This document shows positions 17,429 through 26,645 of a DNA stretch of 39,746 nt, in pieces. Below the pieces are notes generated by a model. That model worked only from the letters and a program-made list of their open reading frames with translations. It did no database searches and was not told the origin of the DNA. This stretch comes from Nostoc sp. KVJ20 (GTDB lineage: Bacteria > Cyanobacteriota > Cyanobacteriia > Cyanobacteriales > Nostocaceae). Position 1 is the first letter of the stretch, and each line of letters starts with the position of its first letter. Location: assembly GCF_001712795.1 (NCBI RefSeq), contig NZ_KV757726.1:1-39746 (forward strand), read 5' to 3'. The position numbers were made by a program, and so were the translations under genes.

Positions 17429-18693
17429 TGACTTGTCTCCATCCCCAACAAATAATCAAACATCCCAAAGCAGTCCACCAAACGCGCTGAGGTACTATAC
17501 CTGTACGTTTGTTCTTCATCTAAATTAAATGTTTCTTGCACCTGAGTTATAAAACCGCTACCCCAAACCATTGGTATCATTGGCAATTTGTCGTCTTTGG
17601 GGATGTATTCACCAGTTCTTTCGTAAACACTGCTATACGTATCTATTTTCTTGAGTTGCCATGCACAATTAAAATACTTCTCCAACTCAACTTCTACATG
17701 GTAAGCAGCGCCCCCACCGATGATTACCTCGTTCAACGGTCTGGGTAATATTTTGTCCATCCACCGCTGTAGCTTATCCCAATATTGGGCTGTTGCCACT
17801 CTAATTGCATCAGCAATATGAGAAATTTCTTTTTGTCTTAAAGTGGGGTCTTTCGCACTTGCTAGGGCTTGTATTCGGTCAAAAGTTATCCAATCAGGGC
17901 GTGCCGAGCAATTACGGTCTTTGCTGTAGACCTTATTAATAATCGTGTAGCGTGCATCAAATATTGCCGAAGATAAACGCTCTCGGTCTAAACCACTGGT
18001 CATATCCAGCACGATATCCAGCATATTCGCAAAGCCCAGCAGTGGACTATCCCCCAGCTTCAGTTGCCCCCGGTCAAAATAAAGTGCTGTCGTGTTCCTG
18101 TGACCGAACATCAATACCGCCAGTTGGGAAGTGCGTAACCAATCTACCCCCTGCTGTTTGATTCGCAGTGCTGCTAATCCCCCACCTTCAGGACGGCACA
18201 AGAAACGCTCTAAGTTCACCTTTAAATATTGTTTGCGTACCGTAAAATTAGCCAGCATCACCCGTAACTGTTCTTCAAAGCGACGGCGATCGCTGTACTC
18301 ATTCCACGGCAGAAGTAACGCCAACTCCAAGTTAATTTGTTTTTTCGCTGTCACCTTTACGTTGCTGAGTTCAACAATTAAGCCAACAGCGCCCAGTACC
18401 TTCCACAAGGCATTCTCATATTTAAGTTCCTTAATCCGGTCAAGCGGATCAAAGTTAGCCGCGAACTCACCCAGCACCACCACTCTGTTATTCCACTCGA
18501 CCCACAGTTGTTGATCTGGTGAAGGGCTACCAATCCAGCCCAAGCGTTCCATGAAAAAATTGAGTTTATCCTTAGTAATCTCTTCTATCGCTGGTGGCAG
18601 CAGAACATAATTTGGTTTAGTCTGGTCATCCACTTGATAAATTATCTTAGTTTGCGACCCACCAACGTCCACGCTGAGGTAAATGTCAGTCAT
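17425..18693 (-). CDS. parM: ParM/StbA-like actin-family ATPase
   Basis: 422 residues with actin-superfamily motifs: phosphate-1 loop LSVDVGGSQTKI (DVGGSQTK at 9-16), a second strand-loop region near GQLKLGDSPLLGF, and an adenosine-motif glycine cluster EVIIGGGAAYH around residue 322. ParM proteins polymerise into filaments that push plasmid copies apart through ParR bound at a centromere. The overlap with the small downstream ParR-like gene supports that role. This is a second segregation system beside ParA/RHH. It diverges from the relaxase gene across the repeat-rich region 18694-19100. Confidence 0.82.
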   Translation of the reverse strand: MTDIYLSVDVGGSQTKIIYQVDDQTKPNYVLLPPAIEEITKDKLNFFMERLGWIGSPSPDQQLWVEWNNRVVVLGEFAANFDPLDRIKELKYENALWKVLGAVGLIVELSNVKVTAKKQINLELALLLPWNEYSDRRRFEEQLRVMLANFTVRKQYLKVNLERFLCRPEGGGLAALRIKQQGVDWLRTSQLAVLMFGHRNTTALYFDRGQLKLGDSPLLGFANMLDIVLDMTSGLDRERLSSAIFDARYTIINKVYSKDRNCSARPDWITFDRIQALASAKDPTLRQKEISHIADAIRVATAQYWDKLQRWMDKILPRPLNEVIIGGGAAYHVEVELEKYFNCAWQLKKIDTYSSVYERTGEYIPKDDKLPMIPMVWGSGFITQVQETFNLDEEQTYRYSTSARLVDCFGMFDYLLGMETSQ

Positions 18694-18725
18694 GCAAATA
18701 GCTGGTTAAAACGATGATCTAATTT

Positions 18726-18900
18726 TAGTGCAGATTTAGAGCAGATTGGCACTGTCTTAGTGCAGATACCGCACTAATTTAGCACAATCTGGCACTCGTG
18801 ATTCACCTCGGTTCATGACCTTAAATGCTGATTTTGGCTGACCAAATTGTGCCAAGTTGCTCAAAATTTGTGCTGGGTTGCTCTAGATTTGTGCCAAGAG
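18726..18900. repeat. Inverted and direct repeat cluster, candidate oriT/parC
   Basis: GATTTAGAGCAGATTGGCAC at 18733-18752 is similar to the reverse complement of 18853-18872 (GTGCCAAGTTGCTCAAAATT). Three direct copies of (A)AATTTGTGC followed by TTGCTC-like bases lie between 18842 and 18900 with a period near 23 bp. Sites of this kind could be the relaxase oriT, a ParR-binding centromere, or both. Confidence 0.5.
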
Positions 18901-18980
18901 GTCGCGTGAGTAGCGGGAGTGGGTGCTGTTGCCGCAGAATTTCGCTTGGGTGTACCATGTTGGTGGTGTACTCACTACAC

Positions 18981-19064
18981 TTCCGCGCCCTGCGGGTGGG
19001 CTGCGCCCATCTTTCGCTTCGCTCAAGACGCAGAAGTTACGTTCGCCCCTGCGGGGAGTTTGCA
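18981..19064. repeat. GC-rich hairpin-forming element resembling cyanobacterial interspersed repeats
   Basis: Contains GCCC-TGC-GGG, GGGC-TGC-GCCC and CCCC-TGC-GGGG short hairpins plus CGCTTCGCTC. Composition is much more GC-rich than its surroundings. It resembles small dispersed repeats of Nostoc-type genomes from memory; not matched to a named family. Confidence 0.4.
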
Positions 19065-19100
19065 CCCCATTGGCACATTTGGAAAATCCGAGAAAAAACA

Positions 19101-20900
19101 ATGGTGGCTTTAGCGATTCTGCGCGTTGAAAAACTCAAGTCTTTCGGCAACATTGGCGGTAGCGAGAAGCATACTGCCCGTTTACAAGATACCCCAAATG
19201 CCGACACCACTAAAAAAAATATCCGGTTGATTGGCATGGAGGATGATTCACCGCTTGAAGTTTTGGTGAAAAACAAGATAGCCAACACAACTTTACACAA
19301 ACCGCGCAAGGATGCCGTGCTGTGTAGCGATATTTTTCTTTCAGCATCCCCAGAATATTTTCGCCCCGATAATCCATCAAAGCCAGGCGAATGGGATAAT
19401 CCCCGAATGTTGGACTTTGTTAAGGCTTCCCGCAGTTGGCTAGTCAACAACTATGGTGATAAGTGCGTCAGGGCAGAATTGCATTTGGATGAAGCGACTC
19501 CCCATATTCATGCCTATGTTGTGCCCATCAACGAGAAAACCTTGCAGTTAAGCCACAAAGAAATGTTTGGAGGTAATGGTCGTGCTGCCAGCATTAAGTT
19601 ATCGAAACTCCAAGATAGCTATGCCGCTGCACTTGCTCCTTTGGGCATTGAACGAGGGGTTAAGGGGAGTAAGGCAACCCACACCAAAGTCAAAGAATAT
19701 TACCAAGCTGTTAATAGTGAACCACTCACTGCCGTCTGGTCGAATAAAAAACTTGAACCCGAACCTTTTGAATCAGCTACAAATTACGTTGCCCGGATTC
19801 AGAATGATCACCAATTCCATGTCCTCAACCACCAACTGGCTGACCGGGCTTTCATGCAAGAGCGACTAGAACGGGCAGAACAACGGGCTAGAGCCAGTGA
19901 GAAGGAACGACAAAGGTTAGAAGAAATTGTACGATCGCTGGAATTGAAAACCCAACAACTGCGCGACTTGGCCTTAGAGGATGTCGCCTGGGAGTTGGGG
20001 CTACACCACGAGGAAGGAAAATGGAGGGGTCACGGACACATCATTAATATAGATGGGCCCAAATTCTACGACTTTGCCCCCGATCAACAAAAGGGATCAG
20101 GTGGTGCAATTGACTTGGTAATGCACGTTAATCAGTGCAATTTTCGGCAGGCGGTTGTCTGGTTAGATGAGCGATTCGGTGAAGCTGGCGTAGAACGTGC
20201 AGCGATCGCTCACGTTAAAAACAGGGCGGCTGACATTATCCAGACTGAACCACGTTCCCAATTCACCCCACCCGTTGAAGATAAAGCTAACTGGTCTGCC
20301 GTTGAACATTACCTCACTCAAAAACGTGGTATCCGCTCTGACTGTGTACAAATGCTTCATAACCAGGGGCTAGTTTACGCTGATGACCAACAAAACGCTG
20401 TTTTTGTCATGCGGAATCTTGAGAGTCAACGTAACGGTGCATTCCTACGGGGAACTAGGGGAGAGAACAACAGCTTTAAGGGATACTCTAAAGGCACTAA
20501 GCGCAGTGATAGCTGGTTTTACTTCCACTTGGGGGGTAAGACTAATGATAAAACTTCAAGAGCGATTCTGTGCAAGTCTCCCATTGATGCTATTTCAAGA
20601 GCCATGCTGGAATATCTTATCAGGGGCGATGTTCCACCCGAACGAACAGTCTATATGGCTATTGATGACATCAAGAGCTTACCACTTGAGCGATTGCAGA
20701 AAGTTCCTAATATACTGGTGGCGTTTGGTAACGATAAAAGCTCTGATGCGGCAGCACAGCGTGTATTAGAACTAATGCCACAGTCCCAAATCAAAAAATC
20801 TAAAGCCAGTGATTGGAATCAGCAGCTACTCGATTATGGGCGACAGTTAAGGCAACAGCATCAGCAACAGCAGGAGCAGGATGATGAATTGAGTCTTTAA
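19101..20900 (+). CDS. mobV: MobV-family relaxase fused to primase-like (DUF3991/TOPRIM) domains
   Basis: 599 residues from the ATG at 19101, chosen because MVALAILRVEKLKSFGNIGG is the typical MobV start. The relaxase active-site motif HLDEATPHIH lies at 128-137 (HxDExTPHxH). A coiled coil rich in Arg/Glu (about 250-290) joins it to a zinc-binding-domain-like primase segment GGAIDLVMHVNQCNFRQAVV, then DUF3991-like LTQKRGIRSDCVQML and a TOPRIM-like region with CKSPIDAISRAMLEYL. The relaxase would nick oriT and carry the strand during mobilisation; the primase part may prime complementary-strand synthesis in the recipient. A type IV secretion system is not present, so transfer would need helper functions. 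Confidence 0.9.
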   Translation: MVALAILRVEKLKSFGNIGGSEKHTARLQDTPNADTTKKNIRLIGMEDDSPLEVLVKNKIANTTLHKPRKDAVLCSDIFLSASPEYFRPDNPSKPGEWDNPRMLDFVKASRSWLVNNYGDKCVRAELHLDEATPHIHAYVVPINEKTLQLSHKEMFGGNGRAASIKLSKLQDSYAAALAPLGIERGVKGSKATHTKVKEYYQAVNSEPLTAVWSNKKLEPEPFESATNYVARIQNDHQFHVLNHQLADRAFMQERLERAEQRARASEKERQRLEEIVRSLELKTQQLRDLALEDVAWELGLHHEEGKWRGHGHIINIDGPKFYDFAPDQQKGSGGAIDLVMHVNQCNFRQAVVWLDERFGEAGVERAAIAHVKNRAADIIQTEPRSQFTPPVEDKANWSAVEHYLTQKRGIRSDCVQMLHNQGLVYADDQQNAVFVMRNLESQRNGAFLRGTRGENNSFKGYSKGTKRSDSWFYFHLGGKTNDKTSRAILCKSPIDAISRAMLEYLIRGDVPPERTVYMAIDDIKSLPLERLQKVPNILVAFGNDKSSDAAAQRVLELMPQSQIKKSKASDWNQQLLDYGRQLRQQHQQQQEQDDELSL

Positions 20901-20908
20901 TAGTCAGA

Positions 20909-22876
20909 TTAGTGTGAAGGTGGCGGCAATTGCTGTGTAGCCCGTTGAGGTTGACTAATTTCGGTTGGAATTGGAATTCCTAATTTATCTGCTATTTCCA
21001 AAACGTTATTGGTAAAGTCAGCACTGTTTGCAACAACACCAAATACTGTACCAGCTATTGTTATTAATGCAATAATACGAGTTTTTATTCTTTCCGGTTT
21101 TTGTTTTTCAGGTTTATTAATATCTTCTTGCAAGTCATCCAAATGCACTAAAACTTCTTCACGCTTATCTTGTGGAAACTCTTGTGCTTTATCTCGTAAC
21201 GAGTTAATCAATCTAGTAATATCATTAATGCTTTGATTAATATTTTGAGAGAAGTTCTGTTGATTAAACGTTGGGTTACTACCAGTTTGTGCTGTGTCTA
21301 CAAACTGGTTATTAGAATTTCTTTGGTCGTACTTAGATTGATAAGATTCTGACATAGATTTACTTTCTGATGTAGCTGTAACGTTAATAATATTCTGAAT
21401 CGGTTTATTACCTAATATATCAATGACCTTTTCTAAAGTAGCGTTTTGCTGAAGGTAAATTACTATCTGTTCATTCTTAGCTTGTAGTTCAGCATGATAC
21501 CTTGCTTCCAGTGCTTTTAGTTGGATTTCATATAATGCTTTAGCCTGACTTTCAATATCTGCTTTATTGGCTTCTGGTGGAACTTCTAGCCGAATTACAA
21601 ACGCTCCACCGCTTTTCTTTTCAATGGCTTGGACGGATAAGTTTTCTTCACCATATTCAGCCTGTAGTTCTTGAAAGGAGAGAAGAAAAGCTTTCCAGTC
21701 AATGCCATCTGCAAAAATTAAGTCAACTGTTTCTAAAGCTTTTTGGAATAGCTTGGTAAACTCCCCTGGTGTAAACTCTTTACTGCTGCTGCTAGGACGG
21801 CGTTCTTGTTCGTCACTTCTCAAATAAACGTACTGGCAATCAATATCATTTAATTTTGTAGCTGAGTTGATATTCCAATCTTCCAAACAAGCGCCTGTAA
21901 ACTTTGCATTTGTAAAATCTGTTTCTAATGCTTGCGTTCTACTCAAGTTAGCTCTGCTGAGGTCTACATTGCTGAAGTCAAGTCCGTTGAGGTCAAGTCC
22001 GCTGAGGTCTGCCTCACTGAAGTTAGCTCCTGTGAGTTTAGACCCTGTGAGTTTAGCCCCTGTGAGGTCTGCATAGCTGAGGTTTGCATGGCTGAGGTTT
22101 GCATCTCTGAGGTCTGCATAGCTGAGGTTTGCATAGCTGAGATTAGCCCTAATGAGGTCAGCCTCGATGAGGTCAGCGTCACTGAGGTCAGCGAGGCTGA
22201 GGTCAAGTCCGCTGAGGTTAGCCTGCCAGAGGTTAGCCCCGGTGAGGTTAGCCCCGGTGAGGTTAGCCCCGGTGAGGTCAAGTTCGCTGAGATTAGCTCG
22301 ACGGAGTAAAGCTTCACTGAGGTTAGCCTGCCAGAGGTTAGCCCCGGTGAGGTTAGCCTCGATGAGGTTAGCCTTGTTGAGGTTAGCCCTGTTGAGGTTA
22401 GCCACGATGAGGTTAGCCTTGTTGAGGTTAGCCCCTGTGAGGTTAGCCACGATGAGGTTAGCCTTGTTGAGGTTAGCCCCGATGAGGTCAGCCCCGATGA
22501 GGCTAGCTCCACTGAGATTAGCCCCACTGAGATTAGCCCCACTGAGATTAGCATCGCTGAAGTCAAGTTTGCTGAAGTCAACTCCGCTGAGGTTAGTCCC
22601 CATGAGGCAAGCCTCGCTGAGGTTAGCCCCCATGAGGCAAGCCTCGCTGAGGTTAGCCCCCATGAGGTTAGCCCTGCTGAGGTCAGCCTTGCTGAGGTCA
22701 GCCTTGCTGAGATTAGCCCCCATGAGGTTAGCTTCACTAAGGTTAGCTTCACTAAGGTTAGCCCCGATGAAGTTAGCCTTGCTGAGGTCAGGAATTATAC
22801 TTAAATTTTCAAGTATCCACTCATTCCAAACTTGTACACCTTTGTTCAGCCGAGCATAATGCTTCTCATTAACCAT
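20909..22876 (-). CDS. Pentapeptide-repeat protein with C-terminal coiled coil and membrane segment
   Basis: 655 residues. About 60 pentapeptide units of ANLXX type fill residues about 31-330, forming a long beta-solenoid. Then comes a module shared with the protein at 34846: a CxYVYLR box, a FTPGEFTKLFQKALETVDL box, a Gln/Glu-rich coiled coil (about 440-490), and YQSKYDQ...FVDTAQTGS...FNQ. The C-terminus has a hydrophobic segment IIALITIAGTVFGVVANSAD near 605-625 and a Pro/Gln-rich end. AAGGAGAA lies 8 bases before the ATG. Pentapeptide proteins of this type have unknown roles in cyanobacteria; binding or scaffolding at the membrane is a guess. Codons in the array are nearly synonymous copies (GAGGTTAGCC on the plus strand), so several other frames stay open as shadows. 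Confidence 0.88.
   Translation of the reverse strand: MVNEKHYARLNKGVQVWNEWILENLSIIPDLSKANFIGANLSEANLSEANLMGANLSKADLSKADLSRANLMGANLSEACLMGANLSEACLMGTNLSGVDFSKLDFSDANLSGANLSGANLSGASLIGADLIGANLNKANLIVANLTGANLNKANLIVANLNRANLNKANLIEANLTGANLWQANLSEALLRRANLSELDLTGANLTGANLTGANLWQANLSGLDLSLADLSDADLIEADLIRANLSYANLSYADLRDANLSHANLSYADLTGAKLTGSKLTGANFSEADLSGLDLNGLDFSNVDLSRANLSRTQALETDFTNAKFTGACLEDWNINSATKLNDIDCQYVYLRSDEQERRPSSSSKEFTPGEFTKLFQKALETVDLIFADGIDWKAFLLSFQELQAEYGEENLSVQAIEKKSGGAFVIRLEVPPEANKADIESQAKALYEIQLKALEARYHAELQAKNEQIVIYLQQNATLEKVIDILGNKPIQNIINVTATSESKSMSESYQSKYDQRNSNNQFVDTAQTGSNPTFNQQNFSQNINQSINDITRLINSLRDKAQEFPQDKREEVLVHLDDLQEDINKPEKQKPERIKTRIIALITIAGTVFGVVANSADFTNNVLEIADKLGIPIPTEISQPQRATQQLPPPSH
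21964..22790 (-). repeat. 15-bp-period repeat DNA encoding the pentapeptide solenoid
   Basis: Plus strand reads as successive variants of GAGGTTAGCCNNNNT. Units are more diverged than in the NACHT gene array, indicating an older expansion. Confidence 0.85.
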
Positions 22877-23061
22877 TGCAGATTCTCCTTGTGTCCTACC
22901 TTCAGAATCTTCAATGGGGCATAACTATGGAGATGTAATTTTCAATTAACCTCATTAAATCTAAAGCAGCAGGTTTGGTTTGGACTATAGCAGTTGTTGG
23001 AGGTAGCGTCCACACAGGTGATGCTGTCACCAGTTGGGGGAGATGTCGGGAAATATAACTA
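22877..23061. other. Short intergenic region between the pentapeptide gene and the rep gene
   Basis: About 185 bp. The promoter and ribosome site of the minus-strand pentapeptide gene lie at its left edge. Nothing else recognised. Confidence 0.4.
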
Positions 23062-26000
23062 TCACGCCATCCATTCCACCCAATCGGGCGCTTCATCCAC
23101 CAGTTGAGCAAACTTTTGAGGGTCAATATCCTCAAACTTGAAGATCACGCCCCACCGCTCATCAATCGTTAGTGTACTGAGTAATTCTTTAACTGACTCC
23201 ACCCCATATTCAACCCGCTCAATCGCCAACTGAGCATAATATTTAACCCGTTCCCACCAAGAAATACTGTCTGCTTCATCTGTGTCCATACCCCCCCGAT
23301 TATTACTTCCATCTTCATTAATGGGGGGTGTGGACGGTGGGTTAATCCCATACTGAGACTGCATTCTAGCTGCATAAGCCGCATCTCGTTCAAGTAACTC
23401 TTGGCGTTTGCGTTCCTTCTCCTCCCGTTGCCTTTGACGATAATCCAGCACCTTTTGGACAAACTCTACATCCTCAGTATTCAAACGATAATACCGAACA
23501 CGCTGCCCATCTTCAAGCGGTCGCCGCGACTCAGTGGACAAACCCAGTTGCGAGAGATACTGGCTTAAAATCCACACAGGAGACTCCGATAACGGAATGG
23601 TCAGGTTGAGGATACCTTTAACGTGAGATGCGTTGCGCTTGGAAAACTCAGCCAAAACTTGAATCATCGCTTCGTCCCCTTTAATCTCAACCCCAGACAT
23701 GAGATCCATCAACACTGCCCTCAGTCCTAGCCGATGACGCATCAGCCACGCGGTAGAATGGTTACTCCAGTCTGTGCAAATGCTCAAGCGATCGCGCTCT
23801 GATTTATCGCGTTCCACCACAATATTCGGCGGTGCAACAAACTCTCGCCCAAGGTCATCGGTAATCATTTCCCCTGGTGCTGCTAATATTGCCTCCAGTG
23901 CGACAATCTTCTTAATTAACCGCCCAGAGTCATCTTGCTCAACCAGTTCAGGGGTTACGCTCATTCCATAAGTATCCTGTATGCGGAACTTCTCACATTC
24001 CAAAACCTCTTCTGGTTTGAGATAGTCTTGGTGCTGCCTAGCCGCATAAGTCCTTCTATCAATATCTTTGGCATTCGCCACCTTGCGAAAATGTTCTTCA
24101 TCGATGGCAATCCCCGCAGCCTTCATCCACCGGGAAGCCCCCTCATCGGTTGCATCACCCACAGGCGCAATCGTATTGCCCATTTCTTCTAAGAGCGATC
24201 GCAAATCAGCCCGTAAATTATTAATCGACCAATTCCTTTGCCCCTCAATCTGACAACTGGTATCCAACGCCCAATCCTTCTCAGCCCCACGTTTGCCTGT
24301 TTCCCGGTTAATGCGAATCAGAAACGCGGTCATTTCATTCGTTTGAAGAATCCTTTCCTTGATGCGACGGGCATTGGTTTCGGCGTAACCAAAGGGAGGA
24401 CGCGGAGCTACCCAAACGTACATGGGGACATTGGGACGATACCGCCATAATTGCTGGGCGCATTCTGTAGCCGACTGCGAGACAGCATGAAATACACCAA
24501 ACACGGCATCAAAATGATAGCTGGAAATGTCAACCCCTGAACTGAGACTGGGAGTAATTAAAAAAGCGTCAAGATCCTTAATGGCAATGTTAATCTCCCT
24601 AATGAAAATCACATTCTCTTCACTACCACTGTTCTCGGAGTGAATAGCCCACACCCGTAACTTGCGGTCTTCGGCTGATTCCGGTGTATCATCAGCGTCA
24701 TCAATTGCTGAACCATCATTGAGCGCTCTTTCTAGCTTTTTAATAAACCGCTTACTGTCGCTGACCATCATCAACTTTTTACCCAGCATCAGTTGAGCGT
24801 GGAACTCGGCAACGATTGCGCTGCTGTTTTTCCCCTCGTACCAATGAACTTGACGACCACCTGAGCGATACAGGTTTTTGATGATGTAGGGTTTTTCACC
24901 AGTCGGTCGCAAATTCATGAAAAACTCAATGGTCAAATCATCGAGGTGGGCATCAGCTAAAACAACCAGCTTGGCGTTGTAAACTAGATACTCAAGCACT
25001 TCCAGAATCGCCCCCCGGTGTTCCTTGCAAGTTTTGGACTTGAGCAAGTGAGCGAGATACTGGCAGGCTTCATCAATAAATAGAATGTCATAAGCCTGTA
25101 GATCATTTGCCATTTTATACAGAGAATCCACGGTAATGCTGAGAGCTTTTACCTGACCCCAGTCCCCGCAAGAAATCGCGGAGTACATTGCTGTTTGCAA
25201 GCGATCGCTGAGATTCTTGAGCAAAGTAACCCGATGCCCATTGTTCAAAAAACTGAGTTGGGGGTTCTCTCTTCTGAGAACTGCCAAGATTTCAGTCTTT
25301 CCTGTTCCCATATCGGAAACCAAACCAACTAACCCCGATTGAGGCAGAGAGTGTATTGCAAGTGAGAGATAGCGGGTATTCACCGTCACATCGGGCTTGT
25401 ACTTATGGAGTCCCCTGGCACGATTGATGAAAAATCTTTGCTTGTACTCGCTGATTCTCAAGGCATCAGCAATCATTGCGGTGACGGCTTTATCAGCTTT
25501 CTTGCCCAAAGCGACAACCCAATCGTCAATTCCTTTCTCTGGCCCTGGCAGTAATGCCACTTCACATTGGCAGCAAAGTTCTACAATTGCAGAAGCTGTG
25601 CGGCGTGTGGCTTGAAAAATCTGCTGTTTGGTTTTGGGTTTGCTTTCGTAGTCGAATAGAACAACAAATTTACGCCCCTTTTGAGTCATTGGGACTAAAT
25701 CAGGGTGCAGCCGTTCTAAATCCTCCTTGCCCACTCGACCATTCCAAATTCCAGGGAGTGCGATCGCCACAAAGCCCAAAGTTAGGAGACAACCAGCCTT
25801 CTTCTCGCCCTCTGTAAGGGTTACAGGGATTTCGGGATGTGCCATTACCCAAGCCCAAAAACCTAACGCCTCTCCCTCCGAGGTAACGGTAATATGTTCT
25901 GGCATTGGCACGTTATAGCGAAGTGATACCAATCGCCATAAATGTAGGGGCATTCTCAAGTAGGTAACTCGGTTGGGAGTTTTGGGTGGTGATTCGTACT

Positions 26001-26373
26001 TGACTGGCTTTTGAGTTTGCTGCTGTGTTGTCTTGTCCCATTCCAGTCTGGGGTAATCTGGTTTCATCCGTCCCCAGTCCATCGCCAACCAATCATTAAG
26101 CGGGTCAAGTCCGCTAACCCACCATGCACCGGCTTCCGTGTGGGCATATCGTTTCAAGTAGCCATCACGCAGTCGCCCATCGTTACGTCTGGCCGTTTGA
26201 GGTAGAGCGCATAGCAGATATTCGTACACTGAGGGGCCACTAAGAGAACGGACATTCAAAGCTGTTAACTTTGGGTCAACAGCACTGGCTAACCATTCAT
26301 TCCAATGGTTGACTTCTATGTGAGAGGGTCTTTGCGCCGATACTAAGTGATTAAATTGTTGTAATGGTGACAT
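23062..26373 (-). CDS. Plasmid replication protein, CyRepA1-like (DUF3854/TOPRIM plus helicase)
   Basis: 1103 residues. The N-terminal half has the TOPRIM-like DUF3854 segment: TLTEGEKKAGCLLTLGFVAIAL around 186-207 followed by GRKFVVLFDYESK. The helicase-like ATPase comes next, with Walker A SDMGTGKTE (DMGTGKT at 354-360) and Walker B YDILFIDEACQYL, and later motifs such as ITPSLSSGVDIS and SATECAQQLWRYR. This order matches the CyRepA1 family of cyanobacterial plasmid replication proteins. AGGAGG lies 10 bases before the ATG. The C-terminal end is Arg/Glu-rich and acidic. It is the only rep candidate in the window, so the origin probably lies near it; the upstream palindrome at 26501-26519 may control it. 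Confidence 0.88.
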   Translation of the reverse strand: MSPLQQFNHLVSAQRPSHIEVNHWNEWLASAVDPKLTALNVRSLSGPSVYEYLLCALPQTARRNDGRLRDGYLKRYAHTEAGAWWVSGLDPLNDWLAMDWGRMKPDYPRLEWDKTTQQQTQKPVKYESPPKTPNRVTYLRMPLHLWRLVSLRYNVPMPEHITVTSEGEALGFWAWVMAHPEIPVTLTEGEKKAGCLLTLGFVAIALPGIWNGRVGKEDLERLHPDLVPMTQKGRKFVVLFDYESKPKTKQQIFQATRRTASAIVELCCQCEVALLPGPEKGIDDWVVALGKKADKAVTAMIADALRISEYKQRFFINRARGLHKYKPDVTVNTRYLSLAIHSLPQSGLVGLVSDMGTGKTEILAVLRRENPQLSFLNNGHRVTLLKNLSDRLQTAMYSAISCGDWGQVKALSITVDSLYKMANDLQAYDILFIDEACQYLAHLLKSKTCKEHRGAILEVLEYLVYNAKLVVLADAHLDDLTIEFFMNLRPTGEKPYIIKNLYRSGGRQVHWYEGKNSSAIVAEFHAQLMLGKKLMMVSDSKRFIKKLERALNDGSAIDDADDTPESAEDRKLRVWAIHSENSGSEENVIFIREINIAIKDLDAFLITPSLSSGVDISSYHFDAVFGVFHAVSQSATECAQQLWRYRPNVPMYVWVAPRPPFGYAETNARRIKERILQTNEMTAFLIRINRETGKRGAEKDWALDTSCQIEGQRNWSINNLRADLRSLLEEMGNTIAPVGDATDEGASRWMKAAGIAIDEEHFRKVANAKDIDRRTYAARQHQDYLKPEEVLECEKFRIQDTYGMSVTPELVEQDDSGRLIKKIVALEAILAAPGEMITDDLGREFVAPPNIVVERDKSERDRLSICTDWSNHSTAWLMRHRLGLRAVLMDLMSGVEIKGDEAMIQVLAEFSKRNASHVKGILNLTIPLSESPVWILSQYLSQLGLSTESRRPLEDGQRVRYYRLNTEDVEFVQKVLDYRQRQREEKERKRQELLERDAAYAARMQSQYGINPPSTPPINEDGSNNRGGMDTDEADSISWWERVKYYAQLAIERVEYGVESVKELLSTLTIDERWGVIFKFEDIDPQKFAQLVDEAPDWVEWMA

Positions 26374-26500
26374 GAAAGCTCATCCTCCTGAAGTGTGTTG
26401 GAGGAATTGGAGCTATCCCGAAAGTAATCTTTTAGTACAAACGTTCAGAATATAAGAACAAAATTACATAAAATTCCTAAAACGCCGTTTACATCTGGTG

Positions 26501-26519
26501 AGCCAGTGTTACATTGGCT
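26501..26519. promoter_or_regulatory. Imperfect palindrome upstream of the rep gene
   Basis: AGCCAGTGT-T-ACATTGGCT, 8 of 9 arm bases match. It lies about 130 bp upstream of the rep ATG in AT-rich DNA. Candidate operator for copy-number control or part of the origin. Confidence 0.45.
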
Positions 26520-26600
26520 TTACACCGAATCATGTACGATAAAATTACTATTAGGGATATTAATTAGGCCGTTCAAACCCGATAACCCCAATTCCCTTTG

Positions 26601-26640
26601 AAAACCCTGCTGTCCTACCGGGACGCGGGGTTTTCGTTGT
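26601..26640. terminator. Strong hairpin, probable bidirectional terminator
   Basis: AAAACCCTGC...GCGGGGTTTT with an inner GTCC/GGAC pair and TACC loop, followed by TTTTCGTTGTTTT on the plus strand and GGGTTTTC on the minus strand. It sits just after the stop of the minus-strand gene at 26646 and insulates the rep promoter. Confidence 0.65.
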
Positions 26641-26645
26641 TTTGC

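Larger units (their letters stand above)
18694..19100. other. Divergent repeat-rich region between parM and mob; candidate oriT and operators
   Basis: No gene is credited here; an in-frame upstream extension of the relaxase gene reads as GC-rich junk. The left half (about 18726-18900) holds related units of about 20-23 bp in both orientations containing TTGGCAC/GTGCCAA and AGAGCA/TTGCTC. The right half (18981-19064) holds GC-rich short hairpins. Relaxase nick sites usually lie just upstream of mob genes. Confidence 0.5.

Noticed and set aside
18825..19100. N-terminal extension of the relaxase frame
   Set aside because: Encodes Arg/Cys-rich sequence over the repeat region; MobV proteins begin at the ATG 19101 motif.
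21932..22859. Long alternative frames on both strands over the pentapeptide array (LRLAPVRLA and LTSARLTSA type)
   Set aside because: Shadows of the 15-bp-period repeats of the gene at 20909-22876.
22911..23135. 74-codon frame overlapping the end of the rep gene
   Set aside because: Overlaps rep in another frame on the same strand and has no independent support.
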